Below are positions 31,437 through 41,761 of a stretch of DNA of 64,000 nt, piece after piece. The position numbers and the translations under genes are program-made. The DNA is from CAVQFO01 sp963711725. GTDB taxonomy: Bacteria; Pseudomonadota; Gammaproteobacteria; Nitrococcales; Aquisalimonadaceae. Position 1 is the stretch's first letter. Each line of letters opens with the position of its first letter. A model generated the notes under the pieces. It did not search any database, was not told where the DNA came from, and saw only the letters and a list, made by a program, of their open reading frames with translations. The stretch is taken from NCBI GenBank assembly GCA_963711725.1, contig CAVQFO010000027.1:101053-165052 (forward strand), given 5' to 3'.

Positions 31437-33492
31437 ATGACCGTTCATAGACCGAAAAAAATCCGCCTCCTGGAACCGCGCCTGATCCGCGAGGCGTTGG
31501 CCCAGAGCGTGGTCAAGCTGTCCCCGGCCCACATGATCCGCAACCCGGTGATGTTCGTGGTGGAGGTCTGCGCCGCCTTCGTCACGGGCCTGTTCGTAGC
31601 GAGCCTTACAGGCCGCGCGGGCCCATCCGTGGTCGTGGTGGGCCAGATCTGCCTGTGGCTGTGGTTCACCATTTTGTTCGCCAACTTCGCCGAGGCCATC
31701 GCCGAGGGGCGCGGCAAGGCCCGGGCGGACAGCCTGCGCAGCACGCAGACGGAAAGCCAGGCCAAGCGCCTGGAACGGGTGGGCAGCAGCGACTACGAAC
31801 TGGTGCCCAGCCCGCAGCTGAAGAAGGGCGACCTGGTGCTGGTGGAGGCCGGCGACACCATCCCCAACGACGGCGAGGTGGTGGCCGGCATCGCCTCGGT
31901 GGACGAATCGGCCATCACCGGCGAATCCGCCCCGGTGATCCGGGAGAGCGGCGGCGACCGTTCCAGCGTCACCGGCGGCACCCGGGTGGTATCCGACGCC
32001 ATCACCGTGCGCATCACCACCAACCCCGGCGAGGCCTTCCTGGACAAGATGATCGGCCTGGTGGAAGGCGCCAACCGCCAGAAGACCCCCAACGAGATCG
32101 CGCTGAACATCCTGTTGGCCGGCCTCAGCCTGATCTTCGTCATCGTGGTGGTGGGCCTGGACGCCTTCGCCCAATACTCCGGCGTGCAGATCCCCATGGT
32201 GTACCTGGTGGCGCTGCTGATCACCCTGATCCCCACCACCATCAGCGGCCTGCTCTCGGCGATCGGCATCTCGGGCATGGACCGCCTGGTGGGCGCCAAC
32301 GTGGTGGCCAAATCCGGCCGCGCGGTGGAGGCCGCCGGCGACGTGGACACCCTGCTGCTGGACAAGACCGGCACCATCACCTTCGGCAACCGCATGGCCG
32401 ACGCCTTCCTGCCGGTGGACGGAGCCGACGAACGGGCGCTGGCGCAAGCCGCCCTGCTGGCCTCGCTCAGCGACGAAACGCCGGAAGGCAAATCCATCGT
32501 GGCCCTGGCACGGAAGAAATACGGCCTGAACGATGATGGCAGCCGCTGTGGCCGAGTTCGTGCCCTTTACCGCCCAGACCCGGATGAGCGGCGTCGACCT
32601 GGCCGATGGCGCGGAAATCCGCAAGGGTGCGGTGGACGCCATGCTGGCCTATGCCGGCGGCCCCTCCCGATCCGGCGAACCCGGCGACGTACACCGCCTG
32701 GTGGAGCGCATCAGCAAGTCCGGCGGCACGCCGCTGCTGGTGGCCCGCGACCGCCGTCTGCTGGGCGTCATCCACCTCAAGGACATCATCAAACCCAACA
32801 TCCGAGAGCGCTTCGAGCGGCTGCGTGCCCTGGGCATCCGCACCGTCATGATCACCGGCGACAACCCGCTCACCGCCGCCGCCATTGCCGCCGAGGCAGG
32901 CGTGGACGACTACCTGGCCGAAGCCACGCCGGAGGGCAAGCTGGAACTGATCCGCAAGGAACAGGCCGCCGGCCATCTGGTGGCCATGTGCGGCGACGGC
33001 TCCAACGACGCCCCCGCCCTGGCCCAGGCCGACGTGGGCGTGGCCATGAACGACGGCACCCCCGCGGCCAAGGAGGCCGGCAACCTGATCGACCTGGAGT
33101 CCGATCCCACCAAGCTCACCGAGGTGGTGCTGATCGGCAAGCAGCTCCTGATCAGCCGCGGCGCCCTGACCACCTTCTCCATCGCCAACGACGTGGCCAA
33201 GTACTTCGCCATCATTCCGGCGCTGTTCCTCACCGCCTATCCCCAGTTGGGCGCCCTCAACATCATGGGCCTGCAAAGCCCGGGCAGCGCCATCCTCTCG
33301 GCCATAATCTTCAACGCCCTGGTGATCGTGGCGCTGATCCCGCTGGCGCTGAAGGGCGCGAAATACACCCCGCGCGGAGCGGCCTCGCTGCTGCGGCGCA
33401 ACCTGCTGGTCTACGGACTTGGCGGCCTGCTGTGCCCGTTCGTGTTCATCAAGCTGATAGACATCGTCGTCAATTTCCTCCACTTGGCCTGA
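31437..33492 (+). pseudogene. kdpB: KdpB ATPase subunit, interrupted by one-base frameshift
   Basis: P-type ATPase subunit of the potassium pump. Frame 1 gives about 365 residues with SVDESAITGESAPV and the phosphorylation motif DKTGT (Asp near residue 309). It then turns to nonsense after KKYGLNDD. The other frame restores FVPFTAQTRMSGVDL, MITGDNPLTA, GDGSNDAPALAQADVGVAMN and the C-terminal helices. Removing one G at 32538-32539 joins them into a 684-residue protein, the normal family length. Every other motif is intact, which points to a very recent mutation or a sequencing error. As read, the pump would not function. Confidence 0.9.
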
Positions 33493-33505
33493 ACACGGAG
33501 CAACC

Positions 33506-34093
33506 ATGTTCGAACAACTGCTCACGAGTCTTCGCGTACTGGCCGCCACCATCCTGCTGACCGGCGTGGCCTACCCCCTGGTGGTCACGGGAATGGCCCG
33601 CACGCTGTTTCCCGACCAGGCCGACGGCAGCCTGATCCGGCGCGGCGACCAAGTGGTCGGCTCCCGGCTGATCGGTCAGGCCTTTACCTCCCCGGGCTAT
33701 TTCCATCCTCGCCCCTCCGCTGCAGGTGCCGGCTATGACGCGGCGGACTCCGGCGCCACCAATATGGCGCCCAGCGATCCACGCCTGGCCGCCGACATTG
33801 CGCGCCGCGCCCGGCGGGAACAACGGCTGGACGGCCGCACCGACCCCGTGCCGCTGGACCTGGTCACCACCTCGGCCAGCGGCCTGGACCCGGACATCAG
33901 CCCCGCCGCTGCGCGCTACCAGGCCGCCCGGGTGGCCCGAGCGCGAGGCTTGAGCGAGGCACAGGTACTGGACTTGGTGGAACGTCACACGGAAAACCGC
34001 ACTCTGGGCCTGTTCGGCGAGCCGCGCGTAAATGTGCTGGAACTGAATCTGGCGCTGGATGGTTTGGGGAAGCAGGCGTATGGCAATCGTTGA
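33506..34093 (+). CDS. kdpC: Potassium-transporting ATPase, KdpC subunit
   Basis: A 195-residue subunit with one N-terminal membrane helix (residues 11-31) and a periplasmic/cytoplasmic body. Recognisable segments are TGVAYPLVVTGMA, GSRLIGQAFTSPGYFHPRPSA, TTSASGLDPDISPAAA and RVNVLELNLAL. KdpC helps the pump bind ATP. It starts 13 bases after kdpB, which completes the structural operon kdpFABC. A MITE-like repeat then separates it from kdpD. Confidence 0.96.
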   Translation: MFEQLLTSLRVLAATILLTGVAYPLVVTGMARTLFPDQADGSLIRRGDQVVGSRLIGQAFTSPGYFHPRPSAAGAGYDAADSGATNMAPSDPRLAADIARRARREQRLDGRTDPVPLDLVTTSASGLDPDISPAAARYQAARVARARGLSEAQVLDLVERHTENRTLGLFGEPRVNVLELNLALDGLGKQAYGNR

Positions 34094-34134
34094 TTGCCCC
34101 CCCTCCGCCTGGGACGGAATCGCGAAAGACATCG

Positions 34135-34273
34135 AAACCCAGGATTTAAGGAAACGCTGCAATAGCACCACCTCGTCATTCCCGCGCAGGCGGGAATGAC
34201 AGCGTAAGAAAGGCGGCCAAATCAAGCGCCGACGCTTCACAGGGACACAGTGCTCTTGCGGCACCCTACCTGG
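34135..34273. repeat. MITE-like element with dRS3-type 20-mer
   Basis: Between kdpC and kdpD lies a segment with AAACCCAGGATTTAAGGAAA at its left, the palindrome ATTCCCGCGCAGGCGGGAAT at 34178-34197, and CACCCTACCTGG at its right end. The same order of blocks, diverged and interrupted, is found at 43902-44137. No open frame is supported. The ATTCCC-N8-GGGAAT core matches the dRS3 pattern known from Neisseria. Confidence 0.6.
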
Positions 34274-34371
34274 AGAATGAGGGGAACCCAATCAACCCAC
34301 ATTCCGCAAACCCCGCAACCGTTACGATTGCGCGTTAATATGACTCAAACCTCTCACCCACCAGCCATTCC

Positions 34372-37109
34372 ATGAGCGAAGAACCCAAACGCCCCTCCCC
34401 CGACGCGCTGCTCACCGAATCCCGGCGGGAGACACGGGGTCGCCTCAAGGTCTTCCTGGGCGCCGCGCCGGGCGTGGGCAAGACCTACGAAATGCTGTCC
34501 GCCGCCCGCCGACGGCTGCGCGAGGGTGTCGATTTGGTGGTGGGCATTGTCGAAACCCACGGCCGCAGGGAAACCGAACAGCTCACCTGGGGCCTGCCCA
34601 CCGTGGCGCGCCGGCACATCACCTACAAGGGCCGCACCTTCGAGGAGCTGGACCTGGACGCCGTGCTGGAGCGCCGTCCGGCCTTGGTGCTGATCGACGA
34701 ACTGGCTCATACCAACATCCCCGGCAGCCGCCACGAAAAACGCTATCAGGACGTGGAGGAGATCCTGGGTGCGGGCATCGACGTCTACACCACGCTCAAC
34801 GTCCAGCATCTCGAAAGCCTCAACGACATCGTCGAACGCATCTCCCACGTCCGCGTGCGCGAGACTCTGCCCGACCGGGTACTGGAACAGGCCGACGACA
34901 TCGAGCTGGTGGACCTGCCGCCGGAGGAGCTGCTGCAGCGCCTGCGCGAGGGCAAGGTCTACGTTCCCGAGCAGGCCCAGCGCGCCGTCTCCCACTTCTT
35001 CAGCCGCGGCAATCTGATGGCCCTGCGCGAGCTGGCCATGCGAGCCGCCGCCGATCGCATCGACTCGGAGATGCTCAGCTACATGCAGGCCAAGGCCATC
35101 GAAGGCCCCTGGCCCACCCGCGACCGGCTGATGGTCTGCATCAGCGACTCGCCCGGCAGCGAGCAACTGGTGCGGCTGGCCAAGCGCATCGCCGAGCGTC
35201 AGCAGACGCCCTGGATCGCCGCCTACGTGGAGACCGGCCAGGGCGGCCTGGCCAGCGAACGCAGCAGGAACCGTGTGCAGGCCACGCTGGCCCTGGCCGA
35301 GGAACTGGGCGGCGAGGCCGTGACCTTGAGCGGCCAGGACGCGGCCTCGGAGCTGCTTGCCTACGGCGTCTCGCGCAACGTCACCCGAATCCTGGTGGGC
35401 CGGCCCCGGGGCCACACGCTACCCCTGACGTTCGACTTCTCCGTGGCGGGCATCCTGCTGCGCCGGGGGGCGCGCTTTGAAATCACGGTGGCCAATTTGC
35501 AGGACGGCCGGGACAGGAAGGAAGCGAGCAACGAGGAATCTACTTCGCGGCCGGCCCTCCGTCTCGGCACAGGACGGCAGTACGTTGAAGCCTCGGCGAT
35601 AGTCGGAGCGGCCACGGGATTCGCCCTGCTTCTGGATCGAATCCTCGTCCCGGCCGATCTTTCGCTGGTGTTTCTCACCGCCGTGCTGATTGTCGCAATC
35701 CGGGCCGGATTGTGGCCCGCGCTGTATGCCGGGGCGGCGAGTTTTCTGAGCTTCAATTTCCTGTTCACTCACCCCCGGTTCACCTTCAACGTCACCTACC
35801 AGCGGGATTTGCTCACCATCGTCTTTTTCCTGGTGGTCGCCATACTCATCGCCCATCTCGCCGCGCGGTTGCGAAACCAGATGCAGACCATTCGCGACAG
35901 CTGCAAAACGCAACGCGCTGCTCTACGACTTCAGCCGGCGCACTGCCCGCGCCGTGGGACAGGACGACCTCTGCTGGACCGTAATCGAATATACGGCCGA
36001 GACCCTTGCCGCGGAGGCTATCGTCCTGCTGGCCGACGCCGGCGGCGATCTCCAGCTCACGGCCGGAAACCCGGGGGCCACGCGCCTGATCGACCTGGAC
36101 AACGCCACCGCCCAGTGGTCTCTGAAACACAACGAGCCCGCCGGCCGCGGCACCGGCACCCTCCCGGCCTGCCGCTGGTACTTCGTTCCGATCCGCGCCA
36201 CCGGCAAGCCGCTGGGCGTGCTGGGCATCAGTTTCGACAGCCGCACCCGCCAGATCACCCAGGAGGAACGCCGGCTGCTGATGGCCATGCGGGACCAGGC
36301 CGGCGTGGCGCTGGAGCGCATGCAGCTGGAAGCCGAGATGGAGCAGACCCAGCGGCTGGCCGAGACGGAGAAGCTGCGCTCTGCACTGCTGTCCTCCGTC
36401 TCCCACGATCTGCGCACACCACTGGTTTCCATCATCGGATCGGCCAGCACACTGATCGACATACAGGAACAGCTCAGCGCCGAGGACCGCAGCGAGCTGA
36501 CGCTGACCATTCTGGAGGAGGCGGAGCGACTGAACCGCTTCGTCCAGAACCTGCTGGACATGACCCGCCTCGGCTACGGGGCCGTGGAGCCCAAGCCGGA
36601 CTGGATCGACCTGCGCGATGTCATCCACGAGGCCTGTCGGGATCTGCGCCGCTTGCTGGCCCACCACCCCCTGCAACTGGAGATTCCAACCACCCTCCAG
36701 CTGATCTACGCGGATGCCACCCTGCTGAAGCAGGTGATGGCCAATCTTCTGGAAAACGCGGCCAAGTACTCCGCACCGGGCAGTCCGATCACCTTGTCTG
36801 CCGCACACGACCAGCGGGGCTTCACCATTCGCGTCATCGACCAGGGCCAGGGAATCCCGCCCGGCGAGCGCGAAAACGTGTTCAACCTGTTCCACCGGGT
36901 CAAGGCGGGGGATTCCCGGGTGGCCGGCACGGGCCTGGGGCTTGCGATCTGCCGTGGCATAATCGAAGCCATGGAGGGGAATATCATCGCCACCGGCGGA
37001 CCCGAGGGAGCTGGGAACCTCGATCGAAATCACGCTGCCCGATCACGGCAGCCCCCTGCTCCCTCCTGCCGAGGACGCGGCGCGGGAGCCGGAAGAAGGA
37101 GCCCGTTAG
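34372..37109 (+). pseudogene. kdpD: KdpD sensor kinase, interrupted by two one-base frameshifts
   Basis: Membrane sensor kinase that phosphorylates KdpE. The N-terminal KdpD domain (GAAPGVGKTYEMLSAARRRL, LIDELAHTN), the USP domain (about residues 250-370) and four helices (about 395-495) are in frame. An extra A in the AAAA at 35905-35908 then breaks the frame. The next frame supplies a GAF-like region, the H-box SSVSHDLRTPL, the N-box MANLLENAAKYS and GTGLGLAICRGI. An extra G in the GGG at 37013-37015 hides the last stretch (GTSIEITLPDHG) and the TAG at 37107. Correction gives about 911 residues. The two inserts sit in homopolymers. Confidence 0.9.
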
Positions 37110-37127
37110 CATGCGGGGACCGTCGGA

Positions 37128-37817
37128 ATGACTGCTGGAAACATGACGCTGCTGGTGGTGGACGACGAGCCGCAGATCCGTAAGTTCCTGCGGATCAGCC
37201 TCAGCACCCAGGGCTTCGACGTGCTGGAGGCCGGTTCCGCCGGCGAGGGCCTGAAGCAGTGCACCGATCGGCGCCCGGACCTGATCATTCTGGATCTGGG
37301 ACTGCCCGACGCCGACGGCCACGCCCTGATCGAGGCCATCCGCGCCGTGAGCTCCGCGCCCATCATCGTGCTGTCGGTGCGCGCCGACGAGGCGGAGAAG
37401 GTGGCCGCCCTGGATCGCGGCGCCGACGACTACGTGACCAAGCCCTTCGGCATCGCCGAACTCACCGCGCGTATCAGAGCGGCCTTGCGCAGCCACAATC
37501 CCTCCACGGACCCCGGCAAGCCCATCGACTGCGGCCCCCTGCATATCGATCTGCAGAGCCGCGTGGTCACACTGGACGGCGACCCCCTCAAGCTCAGCAG
37601 AAAGGAATTCGCCCTGCTGGTGCTGCTGGCCGGCAACCGCGGCCGCGTGCTTACCCACCGCCAGCTCTTGAGAGATATCTGGGGCGCCGCGCACGAGGAT
37701 GACACCCACTATCTGCGGGTCTATATCGGCCAGCTCCGACAGAAACTGGGCGACGACGCCGCGGAACCAAGGTTCATCGCCAACGAGCCGGGGGTGGGGT
37801 ATCGGTTTTTGGAATAA
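37128..37817 (+). CDS. kdpE: KdpE response regulator, OmpR family
   Basis: A 229-residue transcription activator of kdpFABC. The receiver domain has LLVVDDEPQIRK, the phosphoacceptor Asp in LIILDLGLPDADG, and the DDYVTKPFG Lys. The C-terminal winged helix (about residues 125-225) contains LSRKEFALLVLLAGNRGRVL and a recognition region ending RFIANEPGVGYRFLE. It follows kdpD by 18 bases. The frame is intact, so KdpE could still act with another kinase if kdpD is truly broken. Confidence 0.96.
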   Translation: MTAGNMTLLVVDDEPQIRKFLRISLSTQGFDVLEAGSAGEGLKQCTDRRPDLIILDLGLPDADGHALIEAIRAVSSAPIIVLSVRADEAEKVAALDRGADDYVTKPFGIAELTARIRAALRSHNPSTDPGKPIDCGPLHIDLQSRVVTLDGDPLKLSRKEFALLVLLAGNRGRVLTHRQLLRDIWGAAHEDDTHYLRVYIGQLRQKLGDDAAEPRFIANEPGVGYRFLE

Positions 37818-37828
37818 CCCTCGAATGC

Positions 37829-38023
37829 GTAGGAGCGGTCGATGTCGACCGCGAATCTTGATTACGCTTCAGGACACGAAGGGTGCACGAAGAAACACGA
37901 AGGTTATTTTGTAAAATGATTACCCGCCTTCCTTACCCGAAGGGCTTCGTGTTCTTCGTGTCTGCTTCGTGCCCTTTGTGACCCAAAACGTTCAATCATT
38001 CGCGGTCGGCACGACCGCTCCTA
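37829..38023. repeat. Nested repeats between convergent kdpE and PduO-type gene
   Basis: Outer inverted units GTAGGAGCGGTCGATGTCGA (from 37829) and GCACGACCGCTCCTA (ending 38023) enclose a second inverted family. Its left arm has CACGAAG copies (37874-37903) and its right arm has CTTCGTG copies (37945-37970). One repeat family thus seems to have inserted within another. The whole gap between kdpE and the adenosyltransferase gene is repeat. Confidence 0.7.
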
Positions 38024-38034
38024 CATCCTGGATG

Positions 38035-38598
38035 TCACCGATTCTCCCCCGGCACCCACAGCACATCATCCGCGCCGTCGTTGTTGGCATGCCGCGCGGC
38101 CACGAACAGGTAATCGGACAGCCGGTTCATGTAGCGGAAGGCGGCGGGGTTGATCTCCTCGGATTCCATCAGCAGGGCAATCTCCCGTTCGGCTCGGCGG
38201 GCCACGGTGCGGGCGTGGTGCAGATGGGCGGCGGCGGGGCTGCCGCCGGGCAGGATAAAGGAACGCAAGGTGGCGAGATTCTCGTTGAGCCGGTCGATCT
38301 CCCGCTCCAGGCGCTCCACTTGGCCGTCCGTAACCCGCAGGGGCGGGTAGGCGGGCGGGTCGTCCTCCGGGGTGCATAAGTCGGCGCCCACATCGAACAA
38401 GTCATTCTGGATACGGGCCAGCACAGCGTCCAGTTCGCCGTCGGCATGAAGGCGGGCCAGGCCGATCACGGCGTTGGTCTCGTCCACGGTGCCGAAGGCG
38501 GTGACCCGGAAATCGTATTTGGCGACGCGGCTGCCGTCGCCCAGGCCCGTCTCGCCGGTATCGCCGGTGCGTGTGTAGATTCGGGTCAGCTTGACCAC
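38035..38598 (-). CDS. ATP:cob(I)alamin adenosyltransferase, PduO type
   Basis: A 187-residue helical-bundle enzyme that adenosylates cob(I)alamin to coenzyme B12. It has the N-terminal ATP-binding sequence IYTRTGDTGETGLGDGSR, then GTVDETNAVIGLAR, and near the C-terminus RYMNRLSDYLFVAAR. The start is GTG at 38596-38598 with AGGAG six bases upstream; an overlapping ATG is in the wrong frame. It follows pyruvate kinase by 28 bases on the same strand. A B12-dependent mutase such as methylmalonyl-CoA mutase would be an expected user but is not in the window. Confidence 0.93.
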   Translation of the reverse strand: MVKLTRIYTRTGDTGETGLGDGSRVAKYDFRVTAFGTVDETNAVIGLARLHADGELDAVLARIQNDLFDVGADLCTPEDDPPAYPPLRVTDGQVERLEREIDRLNENLATLRSFILPGGSPAAAHLHHARTVARRAEREIALLMESEEINPAAFRYMNRLSDYLFVAARHANNDGADDVLWVPGENR

Positions 38599-38626
38599 AT
38601 TCGGCTCCTGTCTGGTCCGCGGCCCG

Positions 38627-40117
38627 TCAAGAGGCCTTGAGGATCTTCATGGTGTTGGTGGCACCCGGCTGCCCCGGCTCATCGCCGAGGGTGAGGATGA
38701 ACAGTTCCCCCTCGTCAATCAGCCCCAGGCCCAGCAGGCATCGGGTCGCCTCTCGCGCCAGTTCGTCGCGGCTGCCGTGGTGGGTATCGAATTCCACGGG
38801 ATAGACGCCCCGGTACATGGCCACCCGGCTGCGGGTCCGGGGGTAGGGCGTGAGTGCGTAAATCGGTATACCCGAGCTTACCCGCGACATGCAGCGGGTC
38901 GTCGCACCGGATTCGGTCAACGACACAATGGCCCGGGCGCCGAGCTGTGCCGCGCTCTCCATGGCGGCCATGGCGATGGCCTCGTCGATGCGCTCGAAGT
39001 GAATCTGCTGGAGTTGGCGGGCCAGCCAGGGCTGTCGCTGGCGTTCGGCACCCATGCAGATCCGGCCCATGGCCTCCACGGCCTTGACCGGGTAGCGGCC
39101 GGTCGCCGTCTCCGCCGACAGCATCACGGCGTCGGTGCCGTCCAATACCGCGTTGGCCACGTCCAGAACCTCGGCCCGGGTGGGCGTGGGATTGGCGATC
39201 ATGGACTCCATCATCTGAGTGGCCGTGATCACAACCCGGTTCAGTTCACGGGCCCGGCGAATGATCATCTTCTGCACGCCCGGCAGCTCGGGATCGCCGA
39301 TCTCCACCGCCAGATCGCCCCGAGCCACCATCACGGCGTCGCTGGCCTGGATGATTGCGTCCAGGTTCTCCAGGGCCTCGGCACGCTCGATCTTGGCCAC
39401 GATATCCGCGCGCCCACCCGCCTCCGTCATCAGCGCGCGGGCCTGCTCCAGATCCGTGGCGTTCTTGGGAAACGACACGGCCAGGTAATCCACCTCCAGC
39501 TCGGCGGCCACCCGCACATCGGCCAAGTCCTTCTCCGTCAACGCCGGCGCGGACAGCCCGCCGCCTTTCAGGTTGATGCCCTTGTTGTCGCTGATTTCGC
39601 CGCCCAGACCCACCCGGCAGTGGATGCGGCCGCCGCTCACGGATTCCACATCCATGGCGATGCGGCCGTCGTCCAGGAGCAGCGTGTCTCCGGGTTCCAC
39701 GTCGTCGGCCAGTTGCGGATACACCACCGCCACCGCCTCGCCGTTGCCCGCTACCGGATCCATGTTGATATCCAGAGTAAAGGCCTGGCCTGTCTCAAGC
39801 ATCACCGGCCCGGCGGCGAACCGGCCGATGCGAATCTTCGGCCCCTGCAGATCCGCCAGTACCGCCACGTCCCGCTTGGCGCGCGCGGCCGCTTCACGCA
39901 AGGCCGTGACCCGCCTGCGGTGATCGTCCGCGCTGCCGTGGGAAAAATTCATCCGGACCACGTCAACGCCGGCCGCCACCAGGGCGTTCAACACGGCCGG
40001 CGGGTCCGTGGCGGGCCCCAGGGTAGCGACGATCTTGGTGCGGCGGCGGGCCCCCGGAGACTCGGCGCCAATACCGAATGACGGCGTCGCCGGGGACGGC
40101 GGGGAATCGTAGCTCAT
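38627..40117 (-). CDS. pyk: Pyruvate kinase
   Basis: A 496-residue glycolytic enzyme converting phosphoenolpyruvate and ADP to pyruvate and ATP. Visible are RRTKIVATLGPA, MNFSHGSADDHRRR, LADLQGPKIRIGRF, VARGDLAVEIG, the ITATQMMESM active-site stretch and AETATGRYPVKAVE. A 22-residue Ser/Pro-rich extension precedes the first conserved segment, so a later start is conceivable. It is divergent from glpK with about 83 bases between the starts, and upstream of the adenosyltransferase gene. Confidence 0.95.
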   Translation of the reverse strand: MSYDSPPSPATPSFGIGAESPGARRRTKIVATLGPATDPPAVLNALVAAGVDVVRMNFSHGSADDHRRRVTALREAAARAKRDVAVLADLQGPKIRIGRFAAGPVMLETGQAFTLDINMDPVAGNGEAVAVVYPQLADDVEPGDTLLLDDGRIAMDVESVSGGRIHCRVGLGGEISDNKGINLKGGGLSAPALTEKDLADVRVAAELEVDYLAVSFPKNATDLEQARALMTEAGGRADIVAKIERAEALENLDAIIQASDAVMVARGDLAVEIGDPELPGVQKMIIRRARELNRVVITATQMMESMIANPTPTRAEVLDVANAVLDGTDAVMLSAETATGRYPVKAVEAMGRICMGAERQRQPWLARQLQQIHFERIDEAIAMAAMESAAQLGARAIVSLTESGATTRCMSRVSSGIPIYALTPYPRTRSRVAMYRGVYPVEFDTHHGSRDELAREATRCLLGLGLIDEGELFILTLGDEPGQPGATNTMKILKAS

Positions 40118-40200
40118 GACCGACTACCCTTCTAATGGAGAACAAAGCGGAGGTTTCTCTTACACTTCTGCCTATTGTGGAGCCAATGCGGAGCAGTGTC

Positions 40201-41709
40201 ATGCCGGGAACGCCGGGCATCCTCGCCATCGACCAGGGAACCACCAGCAGCCGCGCGATCGTGTTCGACGCCGAGGGCGGAGTCGTCAGTTCTGCGCAAC
40301 AGGAATTCCCGCAGCATTACCCGGATGACGGCTGGGTGGAGCACGATCCCGAGGACATCTGGCACACCGCAGTGAATACGGCCCAAGCCGCGTTGTCCGA
40401 AGCCGATGGCCGAGGCTATACACCCGTCGCCGTAGGCCTGACCAACCAGCGCGAGACCAGCCTGCTCTGGAATCGGACCACGGGCCAGTGCCTGGGACGG
40501 GCCATCGTGTGGCAGGACCGGCGCACGGCGGAGCGTTGCGCGGAGTTGCGGGCGGACGGCCACGAGGAGGAAGTCACCGCGCGCACGGGCTTGCTGCTGG
40601 ACCCCTACTTCTCCGCAACAAAACTGGCCTGGCTGCTGGATCGGACCGACGGAGCCCGGGCCGCCGCCGAACGGGGGGAGCTGGCGTTCGGCACGGTGGA
40701 CAGCTATCTGCTGTGGCGCCTGACCAACGGCCGCACTCACGCCACCGACGCCACCAACGCCTCCCGGACCTTGCTGTTCAACATCCACGAACAGCGCTGG
40801 GACCCGGAAATGCTGCGCCTGTTCGACATACCCGAGGCGATCCTTCCCGAGGTCCGCGACTGCACGGCGGACTTCGGCACGGCCGCGGCGGAACATCTGG
40901 GCCGCGAGATTCCCGTCCTTGGCGTTGCCGGCGATCAACAGGCGGCGCTGGTGGGGCAGGCGTGCTTCCGGCCGGGAATGATCAAAAGCACCTACGGCAC
41001 CGGCTGCTTCGCCCTGCTCAACACCGGCGCCGAACCCGTGCGCTCCCGCAACCGGCTGCTAACCACGGTGGGCTATCGGATCAACGGCGAGGCCAGCTAT
41101 GCCCTTGAAGGCTCGATCTTCGTCGCCGGCGCCACCATCCAATGGCTGCGCGACGGTCTGGGCGTGTTGAAGAACGCCGCCGAAAGCGAGCGCTACGCCC
41201 GGGGCCTGAGCTCCCATCGGGGCGGCGTCTATATGGTGCCGGCGTTCACGGGCCTGGGCGCCCCCTACTGGGATGCCCAGGCCCGTGGCGCCATCTTTGG
41301 CATCACCCGCGACACCGGGGTGGCGGAACTGGTGCGCGCCGCACTGGATTCGGTCTGCTACCAGACCCACGATCTCGTCACCGCCATGACCGCCGACAGT
41401 GGCGTCCAACCCCACGAGCTGCGGGTGGACGGCGGCATGGTGGAAAATGCCTGGCTGCTGCAGGAGCTATCGGACGTGTTGTCGCTGACCGTGGAGCGCC
41501 CCGCCATCAGCGAGACTACAGCCCTGGGCGCGGCCTACCTCGCCGGCCTGCAGGCGGGCATATACGATTCGCTGGACACCATCGCCGAACACTGGCAGAG
41601 CGCGGCCCGTTACCAGCCGCGCCTGGATGAGAGCTCACGCCAGCGCCGACTGGCCGGGTGGGCCGATGCCGTGGCCCGGGTGCGGCGTAATGTCAAAAGC
41701 TCTTCGTGA
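40201..41709 (+). CDS. glpK: Glycerol kinase
   Basis: A 502-residue FGGY-family kinase that phosphorylates glycerol to sn-glycerol 3-phosphate. Motifs are AIDQGTTSSRAIVFD, TNQRETSLLWN, GTVDSYLLWRLT, GDQQAALVGQACF, STYGTGCF and FTGLGAPYW. The ATG at 40201 has GGAG eight bases upstream; a longer in-frame start at 40135 would add a non-conserved tail. No glpF or glpD is adjacent. With lipases and WS/DGAT nearby, glycerol from triacylglycerol turnover is a likely substrate (inference). Confidence 0.95.
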   Translation: MPGTPGILAIDQGTTSSRAIVFDAEGGVVSSAQQEFPQHYPDDGWVEHDPEDIWHTAVNTAQAALSEADGRGYTPVAVGLTNQRETSLLWNRTTGQCLGRAIVWQDRRTAERCAELRADGHEEEVTARTGLLLDPYFSATKLAWLLDRTDGARAAAERGELAFGTVDSYLLWRLTNGRTHATDATNASRTLLFNIHEQRWDPEMLRLFDIPEAILPEVRDCTADFGTAAAEHLGREIPVLGVAGDQQAALVGQACFRPGMIKSTYGTGCFALLNTGAEPVRSRNRLLTTVGYRINGEASYALEGSIFVAGATIQWLRDGLGVLKNAAESERYARGLSSHRGGVYMVPAFTGLGAPYWDAQARGAIFGITRDTGVAELVRAALDSVCYQTHDLVTAMTADSGVQPHELRVDGGMVENAWLLQELSDVLSLTVERPAISETTALGAAYLAGLQAGIYDSLDTIAEHWQSAARYQPRLDESSRQRRLAGWADAVARVRRNVKSSS

Positions 41710-41761
41710 TTGACGTCGTATACTTTCAGCCAACCCGCGCATAAACAGAATCACGGCACCG

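Noticed and set aside
29996..31438. A 480-residue minus-strand open frame
   Set aside because: Antisense to kdpA; no recognisable domain and heavily biased to Gln/His/Gly.
35895..35915. Programmed ribosomal frameshift in kdpD at AAAA
   Set aside because: Restoring the frame needs one base skipped (+1). I see no stop or Shine-Dalgarno-like stimulator of the prfB type, and a second insert lies later in the gene, so an error or mutation is more likely.
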